A stretch of DNA of 64,000 nucleotides from Leucobacter rhizosphaerae. GTDB taxonomy: Bacteria; Actinomycetota; Actinomycetes; Actinomycetales; Microbacteriaceae. The position numbers and the translations under genes were made by a program. The notes under the pieces were generated by a model. The model saw only the letters and a program-made list of their open reading frames with translations, searched no databases and was not told the origin of the DNA. Position 1 is the first letter of the stretch; every line of letters begins with the position of its first letter. The stretch lies in contig NZ_CP095043.1 of the NCBI RefSeq assembly GCF_022919175.1, positions 1,860,001 through 1,924,000 of the forward strand, written 5' to 3'. Below are positions 26,125 through 34,754 of the stretch, piece by piece.

Positions 26125-26898
26125 TCAGTCCAGCATGTCGCTCTGGTCGATGACGGATTCGACCGTGTCGAGGAGGGCCTGCTTCTGCGCCCCGCCCGGG
26201 TTGTCGCGCAGACCCACGGCCTCGGCGGCGGCGAGCGTGTTCGGGCCGATGCACGCGACGATGGTGCTCTCGGGCAGGTCGGGGAACTGCGCGGCGACCT
26301 CCTCCGCGATCTTCGCGGAGGCGACGAGCAGCGCGTTGATCCGGCCGGACGCGATGTCCTCGCGGATGTGCACGGACGCCGGGACTCCCACGGTGCGGAA
26401 GGCCAGGACCTGGGTGACGTCGTGACCGCGGCTGATGAGGCCCTCGGTGAGCACGGGAACCGCGACGTCGGAGCGCAGGGTGAGCACTCGGAGCACGTCC
26501 GTGGTGTCGATCTCGCTCCACTCGCGCAGGAGCGTGTGCGTGCTGTTGTCTTCGCTCGGCGTGCGAGTGATCGGGAAGCCGGCGTCGCGGAACGCGACGG
26601 CCGTGGCCTCACCCACCAGCGCGACGCTCGTGTCGGGGTGGATCACCGCGTTGTGGTGCGTGAGCACGTCGGCGACGGTCGAGCTCGTCGCCGTCATCCA
26701 GTCGAAGCGCCCCGCCTCGAGATCTTTGAGCGCGTCGACGAGCTTGTCTTCCTCGCTCGTGTGAGCGAAGTCGACGAGGGGGGCTATCACGGTGTGGGCA
26801 CCCTGTTCGCGCAGCGCCTGGGCGACCAGATCGCCCCAGGTGCCTCCGCGGGGGACGAGCACGCGCAGACCACTGAGCGGTTTCGACTCAGCCGACAT
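26125..26898 (-). CDS. hemD: Uroporphyrinogen-III synthase
   Basis: 257 residues. HemD closes hydroxymethylbilane to uroporphyrinogen III in tetrapyrrole synthesis. The two-lobed fold shows as GLRVLVPRGGTWGDLVAQAL at the start, FDWMTATSSTVADVL near 70, GEATAVAFRDAGF near 100, and ALLVASAKIAEEV with VACIGPNTLAAAEAVGL in the second lobe. The ATG at 26898 has a GTGGGG site; a GTG three codons upstream (26907) is an alternative. Other heme genes are absent from the window. Confidence 0.85.
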   Translation of the reverse strand: MSAESKPLSGLRVLVPRGGTWGDLVAQALREQGAHTVIAPLVDFAHTSEEDKLVDALKDLEAGRFDWMTATSSTVADVLTHHNAVIHPDTSVALVGEATAVAFRDAGFPITRTPSEDNSTHTLLREWSEIDTTDVLRVLTLRSDVAVPVLTEGLISRGHDVTQVLAFRTVGVPASVHIREDIASGRINALLVASAKIAEEVAAQFPDLPESTIVACIGPNTLAAAEAVGLRDNPGGAQKQALLDTVESVIDQSDMLD

Positions 26899-26991
26899 AA
26901 ACCCCACTCACTCGACAATGCAAAAGGCCTCCCATTTCAGCACGCACTCGTGCTCATGGTGTGGCCGCTGACAGTAGACCTGGTGCACCCA

Positions 26992-27019
26992 TTCTTACTC
27001 TGCTTGCGCGCTGAAGCAA
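26992..27019 (-). promoter_or_regulatory. Possible hemD promoter
   Basis: On the minus strand -35 TTGCTT (27019-27014), a 16-bp spacer and -10 TAAGAA (26997-26992) lie about 95 bp before the hemD start, in the 184-bp gap after the DUF3618 gene. The spacing is slightly short and the match moderate. Confidence 0.3.
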
Positions 27020-27082
27020 AACCGAGGGCGCTCCGATCCGGAACGCAACCGAAACGTGATGTGCGATCCCGCGCCGCGCGGG

Positions 27083-27343
27083 TCACCGGAATCGCTTCGC
27101 GACCGCGGTCGCCACTCCCCAGACCGCGACGCCTGTGACGACGGCCACTCCGGCGACCCCGGCGATGAATGCCAGAGGATAGCGCTGCTTCTGCTCGGCG
27201 ATCCGCACCTTCGCATCCTCCACCGCGTCGTCGACGCGCTGTGCGTAGTTCAGCCGGTCCTTGAGCTGCGACAGCGTCGTGTACAGTTCTGCGCGCGCGA
27301 GTTCGGCATCGGCGATGCCCTGCTGCTTCTCGGTCAGGTTCAT
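27083..27343 (-). CDS. DUF3618-family small membrane protein
   Basis: 86 residues. The DUF3618-like amphipathic N-terminal half (ELARAELYTTLSQLKDRLNY, then VDDAVEDAKVRIAEQKQRYP) is followed by one membrane helix (about 57-82) and a basic tail. It is the third gene of an operon with a Holin_X-like protein and a YtxH-like protein; its ATG overlaps the Holin_X stop (27340-27343). Such trios are common in actinobacteria and are thought to act at the envelope. No biochemical role is known to me. Confidence 0.78.
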   Translation of the reverse strand: MNLTEKQQGIADAELARAELYTTLSQLKDRLNYAQRVDDAVEDAKVRIAEQKQRYPLAFIAGVAGVAVVTGVAVWGVATAVAKRFR

Positions 27344-27804
27344 CGCCAGTTCCCCTCTGCTCCGGCTTGCGGCATGCGCTGCGGCGACGAACGCGGCACC
27401 GACGGCTCCGCGTTGACGCGCACCTCGCTCATCGCGGCCAGATCGTGCCCGACCCGATCGAGGGTCTCCTCGGGGACGGGGTTGCCACGGCGGATCAGCG
27501 CGATGCCCGCGAAGATCGCCGCAGCCGCGAGCAGCAGCAGGCCTGCCGCGACGACGAGCGCGGCGAGCCACCACGGCCAGACGAGCGCGAGCGCCGCGAT
27601 CGCCGCGATCACGAGCGCCTCGAGCATGAAGAACAGGAAGAACAGTGCGATGACGATGGATCCCGCACCGATCCCCGCCTTTTTGGCCTTGGAGACGATC
27701 TCGCGCTTGGCGTTGTCGTACTCGACCTTCGCGAGGGTGACGATCTGCTGCGGCAGCTGCGTGAGTAGCTCGAAGGTGCCCGGCTGATCCTTCTTCCGGC
27801 TCAT
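27340..27804 (-). CDS. Phage-holin-superfamily-like (Holin_X/DUF1469) membrane protein
   Basis: 154 residues. A cytosolic helix (QLPQQIVTLAKVEYDNAKRE) precedes two long hydrophobic helices (about 46-72 and 78-104), then a polar tail (PEETLDRVGHDLAAMSEVRV). This is the actinobacterial Holin_X layout. Despite the name there is no phage context. The start overlaps the upstream YtxH-like stop by ATGA, and the stop overlaps the DUF3618 start, so the three genes are coupled. Confidence 0.8.
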   Translation of the reverse strand: MSRKKDQPGTFELLTQLPQQIVTLAKVEYDNAKREIVSKAKKAGIGAGSIVIALFFLFFMLEALVIAAIAALALVWPWWLAALVVAAGLLLLAAAAIFAGIALIRRGNPVPEETLDRVGHDLAAMSEVRVNAEPSVPRSSPQRMPQAGAEGNWR

Positions 27805-28238
27805 GCGGTGCCGCCCTCCGTGACGGTGACGTCGTCCGCGCCGCCGGTGCGCGCCGTCACCGGCGTGCCGGACTCGGCGGGGGACGACGACGTCGATGCT
27901 GAGGATTTCCCGGCAGCGGACTTCGCGGCAGCGGACTTCGCGGCAGCTGGCTTGGTGGGGGCCTGACGAACCGGAGCGGGCCGCGCGGGCGCCGCGTCGT
28001 CTGCGACCTTCGTGAATGCGGCGAATGCGTCCTTGCCCGCGCGCACGACCGACGCCTTCAGCTCATCGACCTTGCCCTGCGCCGCGTCGCGAACCGCGCC
28101 GACACCGCGCTGCACGGGCTCCGTGTTCCAGACGTTCTGCGCGCCGCGCTTGATCTGCTCGTAACGCTCGCGCCCGGCGCGAGTTCCGAGCACGTATCCG
28201 ACAGCCGCGCCGAGCACGAATGCGATCTTGCCCTTCAT
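27801..28238 (-). CDS. YtxH-like small membrane-associated protein with Ala/Lys-rich tail
   Basis: 145 residues. An N-terminal helix with the YtxH pattern (GKIAFVLGAAVGYVLGTRAG) is followed by YEQIKRGAQNVWNTEPVQ and a long Ala/Lys/Ser-rich repeat (KSAAAKSAAGKSSASTSS) ending in an acidic stretch. GGGAGG precedes ATG 28238, favouring it over an in-frame GTG at 28274. First gene of the three-gene envelope operon. The KSAA repeats resemble DNA- or envelope-tethering tails, but function is unknown. Confidence 0.78.
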   Translation of the reverse strand: MKGKIAFVLGAAVGYVLGTRAGRERYEQIKRGAQNVWNTEPVQRGVGAVRDAAQGKVDELKASVVRAGKDAFAAFTKVADDAAPARPAPVRQAPTKPAAAKSAAAKSAAGKSSASTSSSPAESGTPVTARTGGADDVTVTEGGTA

Positions 28239-28336
28239 GTTGCCTCCCGCATCGATGGCGATTCCTCGTTTCACACCAGCCTACTCCCGTCTCCGGGCGA
28301 CTTACATACTCGGTGGGCTATATACCGGCTTCCGCG

Positions 28337-28359
28337 CGCGGATCCGCCCCGGATCCGCG
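28337..28359. terminator. GC-rich hairpin after the FAD-protein gene
   Basis: CGCGGATCCG (28337-28346) and CGGATCCGCG (28350-28359) form a perfect 10-bp stem with a three-base loop. A second small stem (GCGGG/CCCGC) overlaps its right side. It lies 20-42 bp past the stop of the minus-strand gene ending at 28379 and upstream of the YtxH operon promoter region. Confidence 0.5.
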
Positions 28360-28378
28360 GGAATCCCGCGGGTGACGG

Positions 28379-29746
28379 CTACTCCGTAATGCCTGTGAGT
28401 CTGCGCCGCAACCCGGTTGACACCATCCGGGCGTCCGCGATGGCGTCGGCGAGATCACCCGCGAACAAGGCGGCGCCGACGATCACCAGCGATGGCTCGG
28501 CCTCTCGCAGCGCCTCGCGCGCGGCGGTCTCGACGTCTCGGCGTTCGAGCGAGCAGTGGGGCGCCGGGCGCAGCGTGATCCGCGCACCCGCGACGGCCGC
28601 CGCCCCGATCGCCGCGATCACCCGGTCGACGGACGCGGAGAGCTCGGTCCGCTCAGCCCCCTCCACGACCTCGCCCCGGAGCCGACCGGGATCCACCATC
28701 CGCGGCCCGGCGAGCCGCGCCCACCAGCGCGCCTCGGAATCCCGTTCGACGCGCACCGACCACCGCGCACCCGACGGCAGGTCCACCGTCTGGAGCGTCG
28801 CGAGATCGGGATCGGCGAGGCCCGGATCCGACACCTCGACTTCGGCGACGGCCCGCCACGCCTCAGGGGCGACCAGCGCGCAGGCGGCGGCGACCGCATC
28901 GGGCACCGGTGTCTCGGGATCGGCGACGACCGCCCGCACCTGCAGGCGATGCCCGTCGGCCTCCGTGATCCGCCACCCGGCCGCGACGGGCTGCGCGTCC
29001 GTGGGGAGGTGCGGCACCAGCTCTGCCCCGAACAGCTCGAGCCGCGCTATGAGGTGCGCGCGGAGCTCGGCCCAGCCGTCGCGTGGGGCGACGCGGGTTT
29101 CACGTGCAACGTCGCGCTCGGCCAGGGCGAGGGCCGCCCCCGAGAGCGATCCCGCGCGGGTCAGGGCCTCGTTCAGTCCGGGGGCGGCCACGGCGACCTC
29201 CACCTCGTCAGGTGCCGCTCCGAAGCGATCCCGAACGAACGGATCCACCAGCCGATCGAGCGCGGCACGGCCGAGTCGCGAGCGCACGAGCGCCCCGAGT
29301 TCGTGCGCCTTGCCGATCGTGAGCACGGGTTTGATCCGATCCAGGGCGGCACGGGTGGCACCGGCACCGCCGAGGATCGCGAGCGACTCGGCGTCCATCG
29401 GCACCGCGGGGATGCCGATGACCGCGGGCAGGGGCTGCCGCGTCCAGCCGCCCTTCGCGCTCCGCAACTGCACCGGGTTCGGCGGTGTCGCGACGGGCTC
29501 CGTGCCGGGATGCGCGGGGTCGCCGGGCGCGAGGGGGGCGCTGACGTGCACGAGGAAGGCCTCCAGGGCGCCGTCGTGGTCGCGCTCGCCCGCGGGCGCT
29601 GGGCCGTGTCCCGGCTCCGGATCCGCTGCGGCGCCGTCGGGAACTGGTCGATCGAGCGCCACGCGCACCCGGAGTCCGACCTCGGCCAGTTCCAGCGCCG
29701 CGGCGAGGGCCGGGAGGCTGCTCCCGATCACGTAGACGTCGGTCAT
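28379..29746 (-). CDS. NAD(P)/FAD-binding protein, protoporphyrinogen-oxidase-like, divergent
   Basis: 455 residues. The N-terminus is a Rossmann beta-alpha-beta (VYVIGSSLPALAAALELAEV, then GLRVRVAL) with GxSxPA in place of the usual GxGxxG. The middle has LGRAALDRLVDPFVRDRFG and the end LVIVGAALFAGDLADAIADA then RMVSTGLRRRL, reminiscent of HemY/amine-oxidase proteins where the C-terminus completes the FAD site. The altered glycine motif makes catalytic activity uncertain. The ATG at 29746 overlaps the CPBP stop (ATGA). A link to heme synthesis through nearby hemD is possible but unproven. Confidence 0.65.
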   Translation of the reverse strand: MTDVYVIGSSLPALAAALELAEVGLRVRVALDRPVPDGAAADPEPGHGPAPAGERDHDGALEAFLVHVSAPLAPGDPAHPGTEPVATPPNPVQLRSAKGGWTRQPLPAVIGIPAVPMDAESLAILGGAGATRAALDRIKPVLTIGKAHELGALVRSRLGRAALDRLVDPFVRDRFGAAPDEVEVAVAAPGLNEALTRAGSLSGAALALAERDVARETRVAPRDGWAELRAHLIARLELFGAELVPHLPTDAQPVAAGWRITEADGHRLQVRAVVADPETPVPDAVAAACALVAPEAWRAVAEVEVSDPGLADPDLATLQTVDLPSGARWSVRVERDSEARWWARLAGPRMVDPGRLRGEVVEGAERTELSASVDRVIAAIGAAAVAGARITLRPAPHCSLERRDVETAAREALREAEPSLVIVGAALFAGDLADAIADARMVSTGLRRRLTGITE

Positions 29747-30951
29747 GCGAGGGTCCCGGGGGTCGGCGGCACCGGCGCCGAGGGCGCCGGGCCGGCCGGA
29801 GCGGCGGGGGCCACCGGGACCTGCTTCAGGTCGATGCGCGTACGGCCGTAGCCGTGCTTGCGGAACGTGCGCAGGACGAGCCAGATGAAGAGCCCGAGGC
29901 CGACGATCTCGCCGACGAAAGCGCCCGGTCCGCCGGCATCCTCGGTCTGCGCGGTCTCGCCGCCGAAGCCCGCGGCCATGAAGCCGAACGCGATGAGGTT
30001 GTTGATGACGTGGATCGCGATGGCGGCCTCGAGGCCACCCGTGCGCCAGGTCAGCCAGGCGGCGACGGCACCCATGAGCCCGACGGCGAGGAGCCCCCAG
30101 ACGTTGTAGATGTGCGCGAGCGCGAAGCCGACCGAGGGGATCAGGATCGCGAACCACGGGTTCTTGAGCCAGGATCCGAGCACCTGCATGAAGAGGCCGC
30201 GGAACACGACCTCCTCCGCGGTGGCCTGGAAGGGCACGAGGATCAGGACGAGCAGCAGGGACACGAGCGCCGCGCTGGCGTCGAAGCCGGCGCCCGTCTC
30301 GACCGGCGGCGCACTCAACAGGGCCGGATCGAGCAGCAGCTCGACGCCGATGCCCACCAGGTTCATCACGATCACGGCGATCACGGCGATCCCGGTCACT
30401 CGGCCGAGCAACCCCCAGCGGATCCGCAGCGCGACCGACCAGACGCGGCTCGTCGGCCGGAACCCCATGACCAGCATGGCGAGGATCACCGAGGGGATCA
30501 TGAGGATGATCGAGGTGAGGTTCAGCAGCAGCGAGATCGGACGCTGCGTGTCGAGGAGCTCCACCGAGCCGTCGGTGATGCCCATCGCGTAGCCCGGGTC
30601 CAGGGCCATCATGATCGGGATGAACACGATCCCGAGGATGATGCTGAGGATGAGGTAGAAGGCTCCGGCGAGCAGCAGGATGATGAGCGGCTTCCACCAC
30701 CTGTACCCCTGCACCCCGCGGTAGAGGCGGTGGTACTCGAGCGGCTCGGTCTCGACGGTCTGCATGGGCTGCGGCTGACCGGCCCACGCCCAGGCGGCCG
30801 GGGCCTGGCCGGGCGCGGCGGGGGCTTGACCCGGTGCGGCGGGCGCCTGGCCGGGCACGGCGGCTTGGCCGGGCACGGCGGGCTGCCCGGGCCCAGCGTG
30901 CGGGGGCACCGGATCGTGAGCGGGCGGCGGGAACTCGGGGCTGCTCGTCAT
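29743..30951 (-). CDS. CPBP-family intramembrane protease with Pro/Ala/Gln-rich N-terminal repeats
   Basis: 402 residues. The first 60 contain tandem PGQAAV/PGQAPAA units (about five copies), probably a flexible cytosolic tail. About eight membrane helices follow, with EEVVFRGLFMQVLG (EExxxR), FALAHIYN and HVINNLIAF completing the CPBP active site. Expected to cleave substrates within the membrane; substrate unknown. It is the first gene of a two-gene operon with the FAD-like protein and is preceded by the hairpin after glyS. Confidence 0.84.
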   Translation of the reverse strand: MTSSPEFPPPAHDPVPPHAGPGQPAVPGQAAVPGQAPAAPGQAPAAPGQAPAAWAWAGQPQPMQTVETEPLEYHRLYRGVQGYRWWKPLIILLLAGAFYLILSIILGIVFIPIMMALDPGYAMGITDGSVELLDTQRPISLLLNLTSIILMIPSVILAMLVMGFRPTSRVWSVALRIRWGLLGRVTGIAVIAVIVMNLVGIGVELLLDPALLSAPPVETGAGFDASAALVSLLLVLILVPFQATAEEVVFRGLFMQVLGSWLKNPWFAILIPSVGFALAHIYNVWGLLAVGLMGAVAAWLTWRTGGLEAAIAIHVINNLIAFGFMAAGFGGETAQTEDAGGPGAFVGEIVGLGLFIWLVLRTFRKHGYGRTRIDLKQVPVAPAAPAGPAPSAPVPPTPGTLA

Positions 30952-31035
30952 GCCCTCTATTCTTTCACCCCCGACGCGTCCCGTGCTGGGCGCGTGGGCG
31001 GCCAGGGACGTGGAGACCCGGGCACACCACGCGGC

Positions 31036-31089
31036 TCTGACACCTCAGGGGGTCCGATTCAAGGAATCAGAACCGCCTGAGGTGTCAGA
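31036..31089. terminator. Long near-perfect hairpin after glyS
   Basis: The left arm from TCTGACACC (31036) pairs with the right arm ending GGTGTCAGA (31089) over about 24 bp, with one mismatch and one bulge, around an AAG loop. It lies between the glyS stop (31144) and the CPBP start (30951). It carries the 14-mer ACCGCCTGAGGTGT (31072-31085), also found at 1857-1870 in another gene-end hairpin. Confidence 0.6.
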
Positions 31090-31143
31090 ACCGCACGAGC
31101 TGCCAGAGCCGCACGAGCGGCGAGGCCCGCGCGCAGCCGGGAC

Positions 31144-32529
31144 CTACGCGCCGCGCAGCCGCTCCGCGAGGTACGCGTGCAGCTCGGCGCGCGGCACGCG
31201 CTGCTGCTGCATCGTGTCGCGCTCGCGCACGGTCACGGCGTTGTCGTCGAGCGAGTCGAAGTCGACCGTGACGCAGAACGGCGTGCCGATCTCGTCCTGG
31301 CGACGGTAGCGACGACCGATCGCGCCGGAGTCGTCGAAGTCCACGTTCCAGTCGTCGCGGAGGTCCTGCGCGATCTCGCGGGCGAGCGGCGACAGCGCCT
31401 CGTTGCGGCTGAGCGGCAGCACCGCGGCCTTGATGGGGGCGAGGCGGGGATCCAGCGCCAGCAGCGTGCGGGTGTCGGTGCCGCCCTTCGCGTTCGGCAC
31501 CTCCTCCTCGCGGTACGCGTCGACGAGGAACGCCATCAGCGACCGGGTGAGCCCCGCCGCGGGCTCGATGACGTAGGGCGTGTACCGCTCGTTCTTCGTC
31601 TGGTCGAAGAAGTTGAGATCCTTGCCGGAGTGCTTCGAGTGCGTCGAGAGGTCGAAGTCGGTGCGGTTCGCGATGCCCTCGAGCTCCCCCCACTCGCTGC
31701 CGACGAAGCCGAATCGGTACTCGATGTCCGCGGTGCGCTTCGAGTAGTGCGAGAGCTTCTCCTGCGGGTGCTCGAAGAAGCGCAGGTTGTCGGGGCTGAT
31801 CCCGAGATCGGTGTACCAGCGCATGCGCTCGGCCATCCAGTACTCCTGCCACTCCTCGTCGGTGCCGGGCTCGACGAAGAACTCCATCTCCATCTGCTCG
31901 AACTCACGGGTGCGGAAGATGAAGTTACCGGGCGTGATCTCGTTGCGGAAGCTCTTGCCGATCTGACCGATGCCGAACGGCGGCTTCATGCGCGCGGCCT
32001 GCAGCACGTTGGCGAAGTTCACGAAGATGCCCTGCGCGGTCTCCGGGCGGAGGTAGTGCATGCCGGCCTCGTCGTCGACCGGGCCGAGGTAGGTCTTCAG
32101 CAGTCCCGAGAACGCGCGCGGCTCGGTCCACTGGCCGCGCGTGCCGCAGTTCGCGCACACGATCTCGTCGAGGCCGCCCTTCGGTTCGCGGCCCTTCTTC
32201 GCCTCGAACGCCTCGATGAGGTGGTCCTCGCGGTAGCGCTTGTGGCACTGCGTGCACTCGACGAGCGGGTCGCTGAAGACCTCGACGTGCCCGGAGGCCT
32301 CCCACACGCGCTTCGGCAGGATCACGCTCGAGTCGATGCCCACGACGTCGTCGCGCTTCTGCACCATGGTCTTCCACCACTGGCGCTTGATGTTCTCCTT
32401 GAGCGCCGTGCCGAGGGGGCCGTAGTCCCACGCGGACCGCGATCCACCGTAGATCTCACCCGCCTGGAAGACGAAGCCGCGGTGGCGGGCGAGGGCGATG
32501 ACTTTGTCGAGTCGGGACTGTTCGGCCAT
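31144..32529 (-). CDS. glyS: Glycyl-tRNA synthetase, single-chain class II type
   Basis: 461 residues. The alpha2-type GlyRS charges tRNA-Gly. The N-terminal [20 protein letters not shown] motif, a zinc ribbon (CTQCHK and CANCGTRG), motif 2 ([20 protein letters not shown] region) and motif 3 ([10 protein letters not shown]), then the anticodon domain ([20 protein letters not shown]), are all intact. ATG 32529 has TTGGAG seven bases upstream; a short upstream in-frame extension is rejected for that reason. It is monocistronic and essential. Confidence 0.96.
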   Translation of the reverse strand: MAEQSRLDKVIALARHRGFVFQAGEIYGGSRSAWDYGPLGTALKENIKRQWWKTMVQKRDDVVGIDSSVILPKRVWEASGHVEVFSDPLVECTQCHKRYREDHLIEAFEAKKGREPKGGLDEIVCANCGTRGQWTEPRAFSGLLKTYLGPVDDEAGMHYLRPETAQGIFVNFANVLQAARMKPPFGIGQIGKSFRNEITPGNFIFRTREFEQMEMEFFVEPGTDEEWQEYWMAERMRWYTDLGISPDNLRFFEHPQEKLSHYSKRTADIEYRFGFVGSEWGELEGIANRTDFDLSTHSKHSGKDLNFFDQTKNERYTPYVIEPAAGLTRSLMAFLVDAYREEEVPNAKGGTDTRTLLALDPRLAPIKAAVLPLSRNEALSPLAREIAQDLRDDWNVDFDDSGAIGRRYRRQDEIGTPFCVTVDFDSLDDNAVTVRERDTMQQQRVPRAELHAYLAERLRGA

Positions 32530-32626
32530 GTGTGTCACTCCAAGGTGCAAGCGGGGATCTTGGGAACGCGCGCAAGAGCGGCGCAACGCCCCAGTCTACC
32601 GGTCCGGGATCGCAGCATCGGGGCGT

Positions 32627-33574
32627 TCAGGCGGACGGCCACTCCCCCACGACGACGTTCTCGGGAGCCTCGCCCGCGCGCAGGTGCGCGATCTGGCGCC
32701 GGATCAACGCGACCATGCGGGGCAGCATCGCGCTGGAGTCACCCCCCACGTGCGCGGTGATGAGGAGACCCGGGCAGTCCCACAGCGGGTGGTCGGCCGG
32801 CAGGGGCTCGGGATCGGTCACGTCGAGCGCCGCACGCAGCCGACCCGACTGCAGTTCGGCCACGAGCGCCTCGGTGTCGACCACGGGCCCGCGCGCCACG
32901 TTCACGAGCAGCGCGCCGTCGGGCATCGCCGCGAGCGCCGCCGCGTCGAGCAGCCCGCGGGTCTCGTCGGTGAGCGGCACGGCCGCGATCACGATCTCCG
33001 CCTCCGCCAGCCGCTCGTGCAGCTCCGCGAAACCGTGCACCGCGACGCGGTCGCCGGCGAGGTTCGTCTCCTCCCGACTCGTGCGCGCGAGCCGGGTGAT
33101 CTCGACCTCGAACCCGGCGAGCCGGGCCTCGATGGCCTTCGACACTCCGCCGTAGCCGATGAGCAGCACGCGTCGGTCGGCCAGGCTCGGGAAGGAACGC
33201 AGATCCCAGCGGTGCTCGGTACCGTCGCGCACGAACTCGGGGATCCCCCGCTGTGCCGCGAGGGTGAGCGCGAGGGCCAGCTCCGCGGTCGACGTCTCGT
33301 GCACGGTGGTCGCGTTGGCGAGCGGCACCCCCTGCGGCAGGTGCTTCGTCACCCCGTTGTAGCCGATCGACTGCCACTGCACGAGGCGGGTCTCGACGCC
33401 CGCGAGCTGCGCGAGCTGCCGGTTGCCGCCCCAGTACGGGGGCACCACGATGTCGAGGCGATCGGCGGGCGCCGGCCCGTCGAGGTCCCAGGTGACGAAG
33501 CGCACACCCGGTTCGTCGCCGAGCGCCTCGCGCAGCCCGGGATCGGTCGGCAGGGAAACGGTCAGTTCGCTCAT
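32627..33574 (-). CDS. D-isomer-specific 2-hydroxyacid dehydrogenase
   Basis: 315 residues. The NAD-binding core has VLLIGYGGVSKAIEARLAGF near residues 140-160 (GxGxxS/A), VPLTDETRGLLD, the substrate Arg in NVARGPVVD, and DVTDPEPLPADHPLW (Glu of the catalytic relay), with His in ITAHVGG. It belongs to the phosphoglycerate/glyoxylate/hydroxypyruvate reductase family, most like the short bacterial YPL113C/GhrA-type. Substrate unknown. The ATG at 33574 is chosen; a 32-residue in-frame extension lies outside the conserved region. Confidence 0.87.
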   Translation of the reverse strand: MSELTVSLPTDPGLREALGDEPGVRFVTWDLDGPAPADRLDIVVPPYWGGNRQLAQLAGVETRLVQWQSIGYNGVTKHLPQGVPLANATTVHETSTAELALALTLAAQRGIPEFVRDGTEHRWDLRSFPSLADRRVLLIGYGGVSKAIEARLAGFEVEITRLARTSREETNLAGDRVAVHGFAELHERLAEAEIVIAAVPLTDETRGLLDAAALAAMPDGALLVNVARGPVVDTEALVAELQSGRLRAALDVTDPEPLPADHPLWDCPGLLITAHVGGDSSAMLPRMVALIRRQIAHLRAGEAPENVVVGEWPSA

Positions 33575-33635
33575 GGCTCCGAGTGTATCGACGCGGCCTC
33601 GGGGCGGGCGAGATCCGCGCGGGGCAGGATCGAGG

Positions 33636-34754
33636 CTACGGCTGAGCGGGCTCCGCGGGCCCTGGAGCATTCGCGGTGAGGATCACCCGTAGCTCGGCCA
33701 CGAAGCGCGCGATGGTGTCGGCGGCGTCGACCCTCGCCTGCGCGGACTCGTCGGGCCGGTTGAGGTAGCCGTGCACGGTGCCCGACTGCGTGTATTCGAC
33801 CGCGCGCACCCCCGCGATCGCGAGCTGCTCGGCGAACTCCTCACCCGATGCCCGCAGGTCGTCGGCATCGGCGTTCACGATCACCGTCGGCGGCAGGAGC
33901 GTCAGCCGATCCACGGGCAGTTCGCCGGCGACCACGGCCTCGGTGCCCGCGAGATCCGCAAGATCAGCCGAGGCCACGTCCGCGGGGTCGGCGGCACCCA
34001 GGTAGTCCGCGTACATCGCGGCGATCCGGTCCGCGTCGAAGCGGCGCTGCGCCGGCAGTTCCGCCGTCGCGGCCGCGATCGCGGGGTCCGCGCGCTGCAC
34101 GCGGTGCAGCGTCGGGTACTCGAGGATCAGCGCGGCCGCGGCCCGGCCATCCCCCGCCGCCGCCCGATCCGCCTGCGCGAGCGCCGCGAGCACCGCGAGG
34201 TGGCCCCCGGCGCTCGCGCCCCCGATCACCACGGGAAGGTCCGACTGCGCCGCGACCGCGGCCAGCACGGCCGCCACGTCGTTCCCCGGTGCCGGCGCGT
34301 GCACCGTGTCGCTCGCGAGCACGTAGTCGACCGAGTGCACCCGGACCCCGGCGGCGGCGAAGCTGCGGGCGACCCAGTCCGCCTCGGGCCAGTCGAGCGT
34401 GCCCCGCACGAACGACCCGCCGTGCGCCCACACGAGCTCCGCCCAGGGTTCGGCCTCGGGGCTGTACACGCGCACCGGCACAGCGGCGGAGCCGAGCCGA
34501 TTCGGCACGCCGGGCTCCCGGCCCGCCGCGGGGCCCGGGACGACGATGTCGGTGATTTGCACGGGAGCCATCCTCTCAGTCTGCCGGTCCGATGCCGCGG
34601 CGGCGAGCGCGGGCGCCGCCGCGCCGCTCCCATCGGCGGCATCGGCCGGGCTCGCGCACCCCGCCAGCAGGCCGACGGCCAGCACGAGCGCGAGGCCGCC
34701 CCACGGCCGGCGGACGCGCGCGGTGCGCCCCGCTCTCTCGCCGCGCGGCGTCAC
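33636..34754 (-). CDS. Secreted lipoprotein-type alpha/beta hydrolase (HSL-like esterase)
   Basis: 372 residues. A signal peptide with a lipobox (LAVGLLAGC, Cys near 33) predicts an exported lipoprotein. The mature part has the HGGSF oxyanion motif (near 112), nucleophile GGASAGG (near 181), the acid in NADADDLRAS and the base in TVHGYLNRP. It is a carboxylesterase or amidase-like hydrolase outside the membrane. It is translationally coupled to the upstream tetR (34751-34754 ATGA) and may prepare substrates for the divergent MFS/amidohydrolase operon. Confidence 0.84.
   Translation of the reverse strand: MTPRGERAGRTARVRRPWGGLALVLAVGLLAGCASPADAADGSGAAAPALAAAASDRQTERMAPVQITDIVVPGPAAGREPGVPNRLGSAAVPVRVYSPEAEPWAELVWAHGGSFVRGTLDWPEADWVARSFAAAGVRVHSVDYVLASDTVHAPAPGNDVAAVLAAVAAQSDLPVVIGGASAGGHLAVLAALAQADRAAAGDGRAAAALILEYPTLHRVQRADPAIAAATAELPAQRRFDADRIAAMYADYLGAADPADVASADLADLAGTEAVVAGELPVDRLTLLPPTVIVNADADDLRASGEEFAEQLAIAGVRAVEYTQSGTVHGYLNRPDESAQARVDAADTIARFVAELRVILTANAPGPAEPAQP

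Noticed and set aside
27340..27804. Prophage remnant suggested by the holin-like protein
   Set aside because: Holin_X proteins in an operon with DUF3618 and YtxH-like genes are normal chromosomal actinobacterial genes; no other phage genes are present.
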